Shown here one piece after another: positions 27,030 to 36,379 of a DNA stretch of 64,000 nucleotides. The notes beneath the pieces are model-generated. The model was not told the origin of the DNA and did not search any database. It saw only the letters and a program-made list of their open reading frames with translations. Position numbers and translations under genes: made by a program. Each line of letters opens with the position of its first letter. The first letter of the stretch is position 1. Origin of the DNA: Azohydromonas lata NBRC 102462 (GTDB taxonomy: Bacteria > Pseudomonadota > Gammaproteobacteria > Burkholderiales > Burkholderiaceae_C); contig NZ_BCTC01000008.1 of the NCBI RefSeq assembly GCF_001571085.1, forward strand, positions 1 through 64,000. The letters are read 5' to 3'.

Positions 27030-28220
27030 TCAGGCCGCCGGGGCGTCGAAGACCTGGCGCAGGTAGGCCAGGAAGGTGGCGTCGGTGGCCAGCGTCTTGC
27101 CCGGCGAGTCGGAGAGCTTGGCCACGGGCTGGCCGTTGCAGCGCACCAGCTTCATGACGATGTTGAGCGCGGGCAGGCCCAGGTCGTTGGTCAGGTGCGT
27201 GCCGATGCCGAAGCCGCACTGCGTGCGGTCGGCGAAGTGGCGGTACAGGGCCAGGGCCTTGTCCACGTCCAGGCCGTCGGAGAAGACCAGCCGCTTGGTG
27301 CCGGGGTCTATGCGCAGCTTGTCGTAATGGGCCAGGGCCAGCTCGCCCCACCAGTAGGGATCGCCGGAGTCGTGGCGCAGGCCGTCGAAGAGCTTGGCGA
27401 AGTAGAGGTCGAAGTCGGAGAGGAAGGCGCGCATGCCCACCACGTCGGTCAGCGCCGTGCCCAGGTCACCGCGGTACTCCTGCACCCAGTCTTCCAGCGC
27501 GGCCTTCTGGTGGTCGCGCAGCCGCACGCCCAGCGCCTGGTACATCTGCAGGTACTCGTGGGCCATGGTGCCTATGGGCACGAGGTCCAGCTCGGCGGCC
27601 AGGAAGACGTTGGACGTGCCCTTGAAGTACTGCGGCACGGCGCGCCGGAAAGCGTCCACCACCTCGCGGTGCCAGGGGCCGCTGAAGCGGCGGCGTATGC
27701 CGAAGTCGAACAGGTCGAAGGGATTGCGGCGCTTGGGCTCCGCGTCGAAGGCCTGCAGCGTTTCAAGCTTGGCGCGCAGGCGGTGCCGGCCTTCGGCCAG
27801 CGCCGGTTCGGCGTCGAAGCGGCGGTAGTGCAGCTCGCTGACGATGGCCAGCACGTAGATCTCGAACGCCATCACGTGCACCTGCGGGCCCTCGGCGACG
27901 ATGTGCAGCTCATCGCCGTCGGCCCAAGCCCGGATGAACTCGCGCTGGAAGCGGAAGATGCGCAGGAAGTCCACGAAGTCCGGGCTGATGTAGCGCAGCG
28001 AGCGCAGGTAGGCCAGCTCGGCCTTGCTGAAGCTCAGGCTGCACAGCGCGTCCAGTTCCTGCTCGACCTGCGGCAGCAGCGCGCCCAGGTCGGCGCTTTC
28101 GCGGTTGCGGCACACGAAGTGGTATTCGGCCTGCGTGCGCGGGTGCCGGTGCAGCATGGCCTGCCACATCGTGAACTTGTAGAGATCGGTCTCCAGGAGG
28201 CTGTGGATGACGGGGGACAT
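27030..28220 (-). CDS. pncB: Nicotinate phosphoribosyltransferase
   Basis: The 396-residue enzyme converts nicotinate and PRPP to nicotinate mononucleotide in the NAD salvage pathway. Recognisable segments are [20 protein letters not shown] at the N-terminus, [20 protein letters not shown] with the motif around the phosphorylated His, [16 protein letters not shown], and [12 protein letters not shown]. The length is normal for the bacterial PncB type. ATG 28220 is chosen because GGAG lies five bases upstream. It is a single gene after the nar operon on the same strand, separated from it by about 300 bp. Confidence 0.95.
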   Translation of the reverse strand: MSPVIHSLLETDLYKFTMWQAMLHRHPRTQAEYHFVCRNRESADLGALLPQVEQELDALCSLSFSKAELAYLRSLRYISPDFVDFLRIFRFQREFIRAWADGDELHIVAEGPQVHVMAFEIYVLAIVSELHYRRFDAEPALAEGRHRLRAKLETLQAFDAEPKRRNPFDLFDFGIRRRFSGPWHREVVDAFRRAVPQYFKGTSNVFLAAELDLVPIGTMAHEYLQMYQALGVRLRDHQKAALEDWVQEYRGDLGTALTDVVGMRAFLSDFDLYFAKLFDGLRHDSGDPYWWGELALAHYDKLRIDPGTKRLVFSDGLDVDKALALYRHFADRTQCGFGIGTHLTNDLGLPALNIVMKLVRCNGQPVAKLSDSPGKTLATDATFLAYLRQVFDAPAA

Positions 28221-28522
28221 GGAAACTCCAGCGCAGGGCAGGCGGTGCCGGCGCAACCAGTGACACGCCCCAGCGCGCCGCCTGCACGGGGAAAGCCATC
28301 AAGGGCCCCAAAAAGCCCACCCGCGGCGACAGCGCCTGCACAATTAGGTTGACATAATCCCCATTGCCGATATTCAGCGTGCCGTCCGCGCCCTCAACTG
28401 TCTCACCTCGAAGGCCCGCCGGTGAGCTTGATGGGGCTGCGCGGGCGCCACGGCTTCATGCCATGGCCGGGCGCGCCGTCAGCCCAAGGCCCGCGGTGGC
28501 CTGTACCGCGACCCGGCCGTGC
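28221..28522. other. Intergenic region between nar operon end and pncB
   Basis: In 302 bp I see no gene. A plus-strand TTGACA (28349-28354) with TATTCA 16 bases on looks like a promoter but points into the 3' end of the opposing parvulin gene. It could give an antisense transcript or be chance. The pncB promoter must lie here on the minus strand. Confidence 0.4.
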
Positions 28523-29422
28523 TCATTGCACCAGCGGCGTATCGGCCCCGTCGAGGCTGACATGCGCCAGCTCGGCCGTGCCCGCCAGCCGTTGCAGGTA
28601 CTGCCGCAGCGCCAGCACCCAGGCGTGCTGCCGCATGGACTGGGCCACCGCGGCGTGCACCTGCTCGAACGGCGGCGGATCGCCCAGCTCCCGCTTGAGC
28701 ACCTCCACCACGTGCAAGCCATGCCGGCTGTGCACCAGGCGCGGCAGCACGCCGACCTCGGCGTGGCCGAAGATTTCCTTGCCGAGCTCCGGCACCACGT
28801 CCGCCGCGGTGAGCTCGCCCAACGCGCCCCCGTGCGCGCCGCTTGGGCAGTTGGACAGCTCGGCGGCGGCCTTGCCGAACGCGCCGTCCTGCGCCGAGGC
28901 GCAGCGCAGCTCCAGCAGCAGCGCCTCGGCGCGCTTGCGCAGCGCGTTGAGGTCCACACCCGGGGTGACGGCGAACAGCACATGGCGCAGCGCCACACGC
29001 TCCGGCCCGCCGAAGCGCCGCGGCTGGGCCGCGTGGTGGCGGCGGCACGCGGCCTCGTCGATGACGGGCAGTTGCAGCGCGCGCTCCAGCAACGCCTCTA
29101 TGGCCAGCGACGCCGCGGCGCTCATGCTGCCGTCGAGCTGCGGCACGTCCGCCGCGTCCAGCAAGCCGGCGCCCAACGCCGCCTGGCGCAGCAGCTCGCT
29201 GTACGCACGCTGGCGCAGCGCCGCCTCCTCCGGCCGCTGTCCCGGCGCATGCAGCGCGATGCCGTTGACGCGGGCCACGGGCTCGTCAGCCTCCACCGGT
29301 GGTGGCACGGCCAGCATGGCGGCCACGGCCTCGTCCATCACTTCAAACTCGCGCGCCTGAAGGCGCGCGCCGCCACAACTGCATCCGCAGCCGTCGCCTG
29401 AGTTGCCTGCACATCCGCTCAT
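28523..29422 (-). CDS. Parvulin-type peptidyl-prolyl isomerase linked to nar operon
   Basis: The 299-residue protein has a parvulin domain (about 145-255) with RVALRHVLFAVTPG, GALGELTAADVVPELGKEIF and RHGLHVVEVLKRE. Parvulins of this NifM-like type close narGHJI operons in many beta-proteobacteria and are thought to help fold or assemble the nitrate reductase. The N-terminus is unusual: MSGCAGNSGDGCGCSCGG has four cysteines within 16 residues and no signal peptide, so a cytosolic metal-binding patch is possible. It starts 27 bp after narI. Confidence 0.88.
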   Translation of the reverse strand: MSGCAGNSGDGCGCSCGGARLQAREFEVMDEAVAAMLAVPPPVEADEPVARVNGIALHAPGQRPEEAALRQRAYSELLRQAALGAGLLDAADVPQLDGSMSAAASLAIEALLERALQLPVIDEAACRRHHAAQPRRFGGPERVALRHVLFAVTPGVDLNALRKRAEALLLELRCASAQDGAFGKAAAELSNCPSGAHGGALGELTAADVVPELGKEIFGHAEVGVLPRLVHSRHGLHVVEVLKRELGDPPPFEQVHAAVAQSMRQHAWVLALRQYLQRLAGTAELAHVSLDGADTPLVQ

Positions 29423-29449
29423 GGTGGGCTCCTTGGTTGCGGCCTGGTT

Positions 29450-30253
29450 TCAACCCCGTCCGTGCGACGGCTGCACGCTGGCCGGCGCGGCACTGCCGTG
29501 CACGCTCACGGCCGGACGGCCCACGGTGTTTTCCAGCGTGCGGCGCGGCGCCAGGTGGCCCGCCGGCAGGTTCAAGCGCCGGCTGCGCACCACCTGGTAC
29601 GGACGCAGCACGTAGGCCACCGAGGCCAGCCCGCTCCACACGTGCACCAGCCGCGTGAAGGGGAACACCAGGAACAGCGTCATGCCCAGGATCATGTGCA
29701 GCTTGAACACCCAGCCCACCGAGGCCAGCTCCGCCCCGTCCACGCGCAGCGTCACCACGCGCTGCGCCCAATCGGAGAGCACCAGCATCACGCTGCCGTC
29801 CAGGTGTTGGGCGGAGAACGGAAGGCTCGCCAGGCCCAGCGCCAGTTGAATCCACAACAGCACCAGCAGCACGATGTCGCTGGTCTTGGACGTGGCGCGG
29901 ATGCGCGCGTCGGACAGCCGGCGGTTGAGCAGGATGTTCACGCCGGTGAAGGCCAGCAGCCCGGCGATGCCGCCGCTGGCCATGGCGATCATCTGCTTGG
30001 TGCCCGCACCCATGAAATGCTCATACAGCGCGTGCGGCGTGAGCATGCCCACCGTGTGGCCGAACAGCAGGAACAGCACCCCGGCATGGAACAGGTTGCT
30101 GCCCACGCGCAGGCTGCCGCCGCGCAGCAGTTGCGAGGAGTCGCTCTTCCACGTGTACTGGTCGCGGTCGAAGCGGATCAGGCTGCCGACGAGGAAGACG
30201 GCCAGGCAGAGGTAGGGATAGAGGCCGAAGAAGAAATGGTCCAGGGCTTTCAT
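29450..30253 (-). CDS. narI: Respiratory nitrate reductase, gamma subunit (cytochrome b)
   Basis: The 267-residue protein has five hydrophobic helices typical of NarI. It has His residues near the ends for two b hemes, for example in NLFHAGVLFLLFGHTVGM, and KLHMILGMTLFLVFPFTRLVH near the C-terminal helix. It anchors NarGH to the cytoplasmic face of the membrane and oxidises quinol. The C-terminal 40 residues form an extra soluble tail. The start overlaps the narJ stop by four bases (ATGA). Confidence 0.95.
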   Translation of the reverse strand: MKALDHFFFGLYPYLCLAVFLVGSLIRFDRDQYTWKSDSSQLLRGGSLRVGSNLFHAGVLFLLFGHTVGMLTPHALYEHFMGAGTKQMIAMASGGIAGLLAFTGVNILLNRRLSDARIRATSKTSDIVLLVLLWIQLALGLASLPFSAQHLDGSVMLVLSDWAQRVVTLRVDGAELASVGWVFKLHMILGMTLFLVFPFTRLVHVWSGLASVAYVLRPYQVVRSRRLNLPAGHLAPRRTLENTVGRPAVSVHGSAAPASVQPSHGRG

Positions 30254-30951
30254 GCTTGCGCTCCTTGGGCGGGTGCCGCGTGGGCGGCGTTCTTGCGCAC
30301 GACGTGTATGGGCTGGGCTTGGCCGGGCGCGGACTGCCCGCGCGTGCTGCAGCCGTCAAAGGCGGGCGGCTCGGCCCAGGCCTCGTCCAGGGGCTCGTCG
30401 GCCTGCACCGCCACGGCCTGCGGCTTCTCGCCGGCCAGCTCCAGCACGGCACCCAGCACGCAGGCGTAGGGGCTGCCGCGCTGGAGCAGCGCGCTGAAGA
30501 CGGCGTTGAGGATGTGCGCCATCTCGCCCAGGAACTCCCGCGCCACCGCCGGCGGCTGCGTCGAGGCGAATTCCAGCACCACGCCCAAGTGGTCGGGCAA
30601 CTCCTCGTCGCCCAAGTACAGGCCGGCGCGCTCGTAGGTCTGCAGCAGGTCGATCATGGCCGGGCCGCGTTCGCGCGAATCGCCGTGCACGTGCTCGAAC
30701 AGGTGCAGCGAGGTGGCGCGGCCACGGTCGAAGGTCTCGACGTAGCGCTCCTCCAGCTCGTAGGCGTCGCCGCGCTGCAGGCCCGCCATGAGCGCGCGCA
30801 GCTCGTCGCGGCGCGCCGCGGGCAGCGCGCCCTCCTCGTCCAGGGCCTGCGCCAGTTGCGGCAGCGCGGCGCGAAGCTCGGCGCCCGGGTAGCCCAGCAG
30901 CGCCGCGAGCACGCGGGCGGTGAGCCGGTGGTTCCTAGCCTTGTTGAACAT
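30250..30951 (-). CDS. narJ: Nitrate reductase molybdenum cofactor assembly chaperone
   Basis: The 233-residue protein belongs to the TorD/NarJ family. It is all-helical, with LLGYPGAELRAALPQLAQAL near the N-terminus, YVETFDRGRATSLHLFEHVH (about 93-112) and LPDHLGVVLEFASTQP. NarJ binds apo-NarG in the cytosol and prepares it for cofactor insertion and membrane attachment. It starts 17 bp after narH and overlaps narI. The final 50 residues are Pro/Ala-rich and longer than usual. Confidence 0.95.
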   Translation of the reverse strand: MFNKARNHRLTARVLAALLGYPGAELRAALPQLAQALDEEGALPAARRDELRALMAGLQRGDAYELEERYVETFDRGRATSLHLFEHVHGDSRERGPAMIDLLQTYERAGLYLGDEELPDHLGVVLEFASTQPPAVAREFLGEMAHILNAVFSALLQRGSPYACVLGAVLELAGEKPQAVAVQADEPLDEAWAEPPAFDGCSTRGQSAPGQAQPIHVVRKNAAHAAPAQGAQA

Positions 30952-30968
30952 CGCTTGCTCCCCTGGCC

Positions 30969-32501
30969 TCAGACGCTGGCTTGGATGGGAATGGTGCGGC
31001 GCTTCTTGGCGCCGAACAGGCTGGTTTCGCCCGCACCGTCCGAGCAGCCGTTGCCGAAGCTGAAGCCGCAGCCACCGCGCACGTCGAAGGCGTTCTCGGC
31101 GTACTCGCGGTGCGCCGTCGGGATGACGAAGCGGTCCTCGTAGTTGGCGATGGCCATCACCTGGTACATGGCCTCGACCTCGGCGCGATCCAGGCCGACC
31201 TGCGCGAGCACCGACAGGTTCTCGCGCCCCTCCACGTGCTTGTCGCGCTGGTAGGCGCGCATGGCCAGCATGCGCTCCAGCGCGCGCACCACGGGCTTCT
31301 CGTCGCCGGCCGTCAGCAGGTTGGCCAGGTACTGCACGGGGATGCGCATCTGCTGCACGTCCGGGATCTGGCCATTGGTGCCCAGGTGCCCGGCCTGCGC
31401 TGCGGACGTGATGGGCGACAGCGGCGGCACGTACCACACCATGGGCAGCGTGCGGTACTCGGGGTGCAGCGGCAGCGCCACCTTCCACTCCACGGCCATC
31501 TTGTAGACCGGGCTCCTGCGCGCGGATTCCAGCCACGCCTCGGGGATGCCGTCGGCGCGGGCCTGCTCGATCACGCGCGGGTCGTTGGGGTCCAGGAAGA
31601 TGTCGAGCTGCGCCTGGTAGAGGTCCTTGTCGTGCTCGATGCTGGCGGCCTGCTCGATGCGGTCCGCGTCATAGAGCAGCACGCCCAGGTAGCGGATGCG
31701 GCCCACGCAGGTCTCGGAGCACACCGTGGGCTGCCCGGCCTCGATGCGCGGGTAGCAGAAGATGCACTTCTCGGCCTTGCCCGTCTCCCAGTTGTAGTAG
31801 ATCTTCTTGTAGGGGCAGCCGGAGACGCACATGCGCCAGCCGCGGCACTTGTCCTGGTCGATGAGGACGATGCCGTCCTCCTCGCGCTTGTAGATGGAGC
31901 CGGACGGGCACGATGCGACGCAGGCCGGGTTGAGGCAGTGCTCGCACAGCCGCGGCAGGTACATCATGAAGGTGTTCTCGAACTGGCCGACGATCTCCCT
32001 TTGCGCCGCCTCGAAGGTCGCGAGGTTCGCGTCCTTGCTGCGCTTGGCGAACTCGCCGCCGAGGATCTCCTCCCAGTTCGGCCCCCATTCGATCTTCTGC
32101 ATGCGCTGGCCCGTGATCAGGCTGCGCGGGCGCGCCGTGGGGGCGGCCTTGCTCTCCGGCGCGGACTGCAGGTGATCGTAGTCGAAGGTGAAGGGCTCGT
32201 AGTAGTCGTCGATCTGCGGCAGGTTGGGGTTGGCGAAGATGCGCATGAGCAGCTTCCACTTGCCCCCCTGGCGCGGCTCGATCGAGCCGTCGGCGTTGCG
32301 ACTCCAGCCGCCGTTCCACTTGTCCTGGTTCTCCCACTCCTTGGGGTAGCCGATGCCGGGCTTGGTCTCGACGTTGTTGAACCAGGCGTATTCCAGGCCC
32401 TTGCGGTTGGTCCAGACGTTCTTGCAGGTGACGGAACAGGTGTGGCAGCCGATGCACTTGTCCAGGTTCAGGACCATGCCGATCTGAGCACGTACTTTCA
32501 T
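30969..32501 (-). CDS. narH: Respiratory nitrate reductase, beta subunit (Fe-S)
   Basis: The 510-residue protein carries the four Fe-S cluster motifs of NarH: CIGCHTCSVTCKN near the N-terminus, CEHCLNPACVASCPSG, CRGWRMCVSGCPYKK, where Trp replaces one Cys to hold a [3Fe-4S] cluster, and CIFCYPRIEAGQPTVCSETC. It carries electrons from NarI hemes to NarG. It lies 30 bp after narG. All ligand cysteines are present. Confidence 0.97.
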   Translation of the reverse strand: MKVRAQIGMVLNLDKCIGCHTCSVTCKNVWTNRKGLEYAWFNNVETKPGIGYPKEWENQDKWNGGWSRNADGSIEPRQGGKWKLLMRIFANPNLPQIDDYYEPFTFDYDHLQSAPESKAAPTARPRSLITGQRMQKIEWGPNWEEILGGEFAKRSKDANLATFEAAQREIVGQFENTFMMYLPRLCEHCLNPACVASCPSGSIYKREEDGIVLIDQDKCRGWRMCVSGCPYKKIYYNWETGKAEKCIFCYPRIEAGQPTVCSETCVGRIRYLGVLLYDADRIEQAASIEHDKDLYQAQLDIFLDPNDPRVIEQARADGIPEAWLESARRSPVYKMAVEWKVALPLHPEYRTLPMVWYVPPLSPITSAAQAGHLGTNGQIPDVQQMRIPVQYLANLLTAGDEKPVVRALERMLAMRAYQRDKHVEGRENLSVLAQVGLDRAEVEAMYQVMAIANYEDRFVIPTAHREYAENAFDVRGGCGFSFGNGCSDGAGETSLFGAKKRRTIPIQASV

Positions 32502-32531
32502 GTCGGTACTCCGTTTCTTCCCGGGTGCGGG

Positions 32532-35500
32532 TCAGGCGTGTGCGGCCGCAACGGGCTCGTCATCCAGCCAGTCCACCTTGGCCATCTTGCGCACCACGAC
32601 GAACTCGTCGCGGTTGGTGCCTATGGTTCCGTAGTAGTTGAAGCCGTAGCTGTACTGGGCGTAGCCGCCGATCATGTGCGTGGGCTTGGTGACGATGCGC
32701 GTCACCGAGTTGTGTATGCCGCCCCGCGTGCCCGTGATCTCCGCCCCGGGCGTGTTGATGATCTTCTCCTGCGCGTGGTACATGAGCGTCATGCCCTCGT
32801 TGACGCGCTGGCTCACCACCGCACGCGCGGCGATGGCGCCGTTGGCATTGAAGAGCTCGACCCAGTCGTTGTCCACGATGCCGGCCTTCCTCGCGTCCAC
32901 CTCGCTGAGCCAGATGACCGGGCCGCCGCGGTTGAGCGTGAGCATCATCAGGTTGTCGCTGTACGTGGAGTGGATGCCCCACTTCTGGTGCGGCGTGATG
33001 AAGTTGAGCGCGATCTCCTTGTTGCCGTTGGGCATGCGGTCCATCACCGGGCTCACGGCCTTGAGGTCCACGGGCGGGCGGTAGGCCACGAAGCCTTCGC
33101 CGAAGGCGCGCATCCAGTCGTGGTCCTGGTAGAACTGCTGCCGCCCGGTGAGCGTGCGCCAGGGAATGAGCTCGTGCACGTTGGTGTAGCCGGCGTTGTA
33201 GGAGACCTTCTCGCTTTCCAGCCCCGACCACGTGGGCGAGCTGATGATCTTGCGCGGCTGCGACTGGATGTCGCGGAAGCGGATCTTCTCGTCCTCGCGG
33301 TGCAGCGCCAAATGCGCGTGCTCCAGGCCCGTTTGCTTGGAAAGCGCGTCCCACGCCTTGACGGCGACATGGCCGTTGGTCTCGGGCGCCAGCATCAGCA
33401 CGACCTCGGCGGCGTCGATGTCGGACTCGATCTTCGCCATGCCCCTGGAGACGCCGCTGTCCTGCACCACGCCGTTGAGCTCGCGCAGCTGGGCCACTTC
33501 GTCCTTGGTGTCCCAACCTATGCCCTTGCCGCCGTTGCCCGCCTTCTCCATCAAGGGGCCCAGCGCCGTGAAGCGCTTGAAAGTGTTGGGGTAGTCGCGC
33601 TCGACCACGGCGATGGACGGCGCCGTCTTGCCGGGGATCAGCTCGCACTCGCCCTTCTTCCAGTCCTTCACGCCGAAGGGCTGCGCCATCTCGGCGGCGG
33701 TGTCGTGCATCAGCGGTGTGAGCACGACCTCCTTCTCCACGCCCAGGTGGCCGACGCAGACCTCGCTGAACTTCTTCGCGAAGCCCTTGTAGATCTCCCA
33801 GTCCGACTTGGCCTGCCACGCCGGGTCCACCGCCGTCGAGAGCGGGTGGATGAAGGGGTGCATGTCGGAAGTGTTGAGGTCGTTCTTCTCGTACCAGGTG
33901 GCCGTGGGCAGCACGATGTCCGAGTACAGGCAGGTGGTGCTCATGCGGAAGTCCAGCGTGACCACCAGGTCCAGCTTGCCTTCAGGCGCCTGGGCGTGCC
34001 ACTTCACCTCGGTGGGCTTGGCGTCGTCCGCGCCCAGGTCCTTGCCCTGCACGCCGTGCGTGGTGCCCAGCAGGTGCTTGAGGAAGTACTCGTGGCCCTT
34101 GCCCGACGAGCCCAGGATGTTGGAGCGCCACACGAACATGTTGCGCGGCCAGTTGTCGGGGTGGTCCGGGTCCTCGCAGCTCATCTTGACCGAGCCCTCC
34201 TTGAGACCCTGGACCACGAAGTCCTTGGCCTCCAGGCCCTGGGCCGCCGCCGCGGCGGCCAGCGTCAGCGGGTTGGCCTGCAGTTGGGGCGCGGAAGGCA
34301 GCCAGCCCATGCGCTCGGCGCGCACGTTGTAGTCGATCATGCTGCCGCCGAATTTGGCCTTGTCGGCCAGCGGCGAGAGGATCTCGTCCACGCCCAGCCG
34401 CTCGTAGCGCCACTGGTCGGTGTGGGCGTAGAAGAAGCTGGTGGAGTTCATCTGGCGCGGCGGGCGCAGCCAGTCCAGGGCGAAGGCCAGGGCCGTCCAG
34501 CCCGTTTGGGGCCGCAGCTTTTCCTGGCCGACGTAGTGCGCCCAGCCGCCGCCGCTTTGGCCGATGCAGCCGCACAGCATGAGCATGTTGATCACGCCGC
34601 GGTAGTTCATGTCGGCGTGGTACCAGTGGTTCATGGCCGCGCCGATGATGATCATGGACTTGCCATGCGTCTTGTCGGCGGTGTCGGCGAACTGGCGGGC
34701 GACGGTGATGGCCTGCTCGCGCGGCACGCCGGTGATCTTTTCCTGCCACGCGGGCGTGTAGGGATGGTCGTCGTCGTAGCTCTGGGCCGCGTTCTCGCCG
34801 GGCAGGCCGCGCGCCACGCCGTAGTTGGCCGCCAGCAGGTCGAACACCGTGGCCACCAGCGCGCTGCGCTGCTCGCCCGCCTTGCCCAGGCGGATGCGCT
34901 GCACCGGCACGGCGCGGCGGATCACGTCGCCGGCGGACTTGTTGGCCGTGAAGTGCGGCGTGTCCAGGCCGCCGAAGTACGGGAAGGCGACCAGGGCGGT
35001 CTCGGCCTCCAGGCCGTCCACGCCCTCGCCTTCCAGCGCGGAGAGCCTGAGCTTCACGGCCTGGCCGTGGCGGGCTTCCTTGGCCTCCAGGTTCCACTGG
35101 CCCTGGGCCTTGCTCCAGCGAAAGCCGATGGAGCCGTTGGGCAGCACGACCTTGCCGGCCTCGTCGATGGCCACCGTCTTCCACTCCGGGTTCTCGGCCT
35201 GACCGAGGTGGCCGTTGAAATCGCTGGCGCGCAGGTAGTGCGCGGGCACGAGCGCCGTGGAGCCGTCCGCGAGCGCCTGCTCTTCGAGTTGCACCAGCAA
35301 CGGCAGGTCGGTGTAGCGGCGCGCGTAGTCGTCGAAGTACGCGCTGCGCTTGTCAAAGTAGAACTCCTTGAGGATGACGTGGCCCATGGCCATGGCCAGC
35401 GCCGCGTCGGTGCCCTGCTTGGGGTGCATCCACAAGTCGCACAGCTTGGCGACCTCGGAGTAGTCCGGCGTCACCGCCACCGTTTTCGCGCCCTTGTAGC

Positions 35501-36314
35501 GCACCTCGGTGAAGAAGTGCGCATCGGGCGTGCGCGTCTGGGGCACGTTGGAGCCCCAGGCGATGATGAAATTGCTGTTGTACCAATCGGCCGACTCCGG
35601 CACGTCGGTCTGCTCGCCCCAGGTCTGCGGGCTGGCGGGCGGCAGGTCGCAATACCAGTCGTAGAAGCTCATGCACACGCCGCCGATGAGCGAGAGGTAG
35701 CGCGATCCCGCCGCGTAGCTGACCATGGACATGGCCGGTATGGGCGAGAAGCCGATGATGCGGTCCGGCCCGTGCTTCTTGGCCGTGTAGACGTTGGCCG
35801 CGGCGATGATCTCGTTGACCTCGTCCCAGGTGCTGCGCACCATGCCGCCCAAGCCACGCTGCTGCTGCCACTCGCGCCGCGCATCGCTGTTCTCCACGAT
35901 GCTGGCCCACGCATCCACCGGGCTCTGGGCCACGGCGCGTGCCGCTCGCCAGTGCTTGAGCAGCCGGCCGCGCACCATGGGGTACTTCACGCGGTTGGCC
36001 GAGTACAGGTACCAGCTGTAGCTGGCGCCGCGGGCGCAGCCACGGGGCTCGTGGTTGGGCAGGTCCGGCCGCGTGCGCGGGTAGTCGGTCTGCTGCGTCT
36101 CCCACGTGACGATGCCGCCCTTGACGTAGATCTTCCAAGAGCACGAGCCCGTGCAGTTGGTGCCGTGCGTGGAGCGCACGATCTTGTCGTGCTGCCAGCG
36201 GGCGCGATAGGCATCCTCCCAGGTGCGGTCTTCGCCGGTGGTGACGCCGTGGCCGTCGGCGAAACCCTCCTTGGGCTGGGAGAAGTGCGTGAGTCGGTCA
36301 AGGAAGTGGCTCAT
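32532..36314 (-). CDS. narG: Respiratory nitrate reductase, alpha subunit (Mo-bisMGD)
   Basis: The 1260-residue catalytic subunit starts MSHFLDRLTHFSQPKEGFAD. It has the FS0 cluster ligands His50, Cys54, Cys58 and Cys93 (THGTNCTGSCSW and EPRGCARG). The molybdenum-ligand region reads ESADWYNSNFIIAWGSN with Asp as in NarG proteins. It has no twin-arginine cleavage signal, as expected for the cytoplasmic-facing enzyme. It reduces nitrate to nitrite with quinol electrons under low oxygen. ATG 36314 matches the conserved N-terminus, so the longer in-frame extension is excluded. Confidence 0.97.
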   Translation of the reverse strand: MSHFLDRLTHFSQPKEGFADGHGVTTGEDRTWEDAYRARWQHDKIVRSTHGTNCTGSCSWKIYVKGGIVTWETQQTDYPRTRPDLPNHEPRGCARGASYSWYLYSANRVKYPMVRGRLLKHWRAARAVAQSPVDAWASIVENSDARREWQQQRGLGGMVRSTWDEVNEIIAAANVYTAKKHGPDRIIGFSPIPAMSMVSYAAGSRYLSLIGGVCMSFYDWYCDLPPASPQTWGEQTDVPESADWYNSNFIIAWGSNVPQTRTPDAHFFTEVRYKGAKTVAVTPDYSEVAKLCDLWMHPKQGTDAALAMAMGHVILKEFYFDKRSAYFDDYARRYTDLPLLVQLEEQALADGSTALVPAHYLRASDFNGHLGQAENPEWKTVAIDEAGKVVLPNGSIGFRWSKAQGQWNLEAKEARHGQAVKLRLSALEGEGVDGLEAETALVAFPYFGGLDTPHFTANKSAGDVIRRAVPVQRIRLGKAGEQRSALVATVFDLLAANYGVARGLPGENAAQSYDDDHPYTPAWQEKITGVPREQAITVARQFADTADKTHGKSMIIIGAAMNHWYHADMNYRGVINMLMLCGCIGQSGGGWAHYVGQEKLRPQTGWTALAFALDWLRPPRQMNSTSFFYAHTDQWRYERLGVDEILSPLADKAKFGGSMIDYNVRAERMGWLPSAPQLQANPLTLAAAAAAQGLEAKDFVVQGLKEGSVKMSCEDPDHPDNWPRNMFVWRSNILGSSGKGHEYFLKHLLGTTHGVQGKDLGADDAKPTEVKWHAQAPEGKLDLVVTLDFRMSTTCLYSDIVLPTATWYEKNDLNTSDMHPFIHPLSTAVDPAWQAKSDWEIYKGFAKKFSEVCVGHLGVEKEVVLTPLMHDTAAEMAQPFGVKDWKKGECELIPGKTAPSIAVVERDYPNTFKRFTALGPLMEKAGNGGKGIGWDTKDEVAQLRELNGVVQDSGVSRGMAKIESDIDAAEVVLMLAPETNGHVAVKAWDALSKQTGLEHAHLALHREDEKIRFRDIQSQPRKIISSPTWSGLESEKVSYNAGYTNVHELIPWRTLTGRQQFYQDHDWMRAFGEGFVAYRPPVDLKAVSPVMDRMPNGNKEIALNFITPHQKWGIHSTYSDNLMMLTLNRGGPVIWLSEVDARKAGIVDNDWVELFNANGAIAARAVVSQRVNEGMTLMYHAQEKIINTPGAEITGTRGGIHNSVTRIVTKPTHMIGGYAQYSYGFNYYGTIGTNRDEFVVVRKMAKVDWLDDEPVAAAHA

Positions 36315-36379
36315 GTCTCGTTGCTCGTGTAATGCGTGGGAATGCGACGCGAGTCGTGGAGGGCGCCTTCGCGCCGGCC

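Noticed and set aside
28349..28376. TTGACA with a TATTCA box on the plus strand
   Set aside because: It looks like a promoter but has no gene in that direction; only antisense RNA could result, so it is mentioned but not claimed.
30981..36332. A 1783-codon open frame opposite narGH
   Set aside because: It lies exactly antisense to narG and narH, whose cofactor ligands are intact; the translation has repeat-like His/Arg/Val/Ala content and no known fold.
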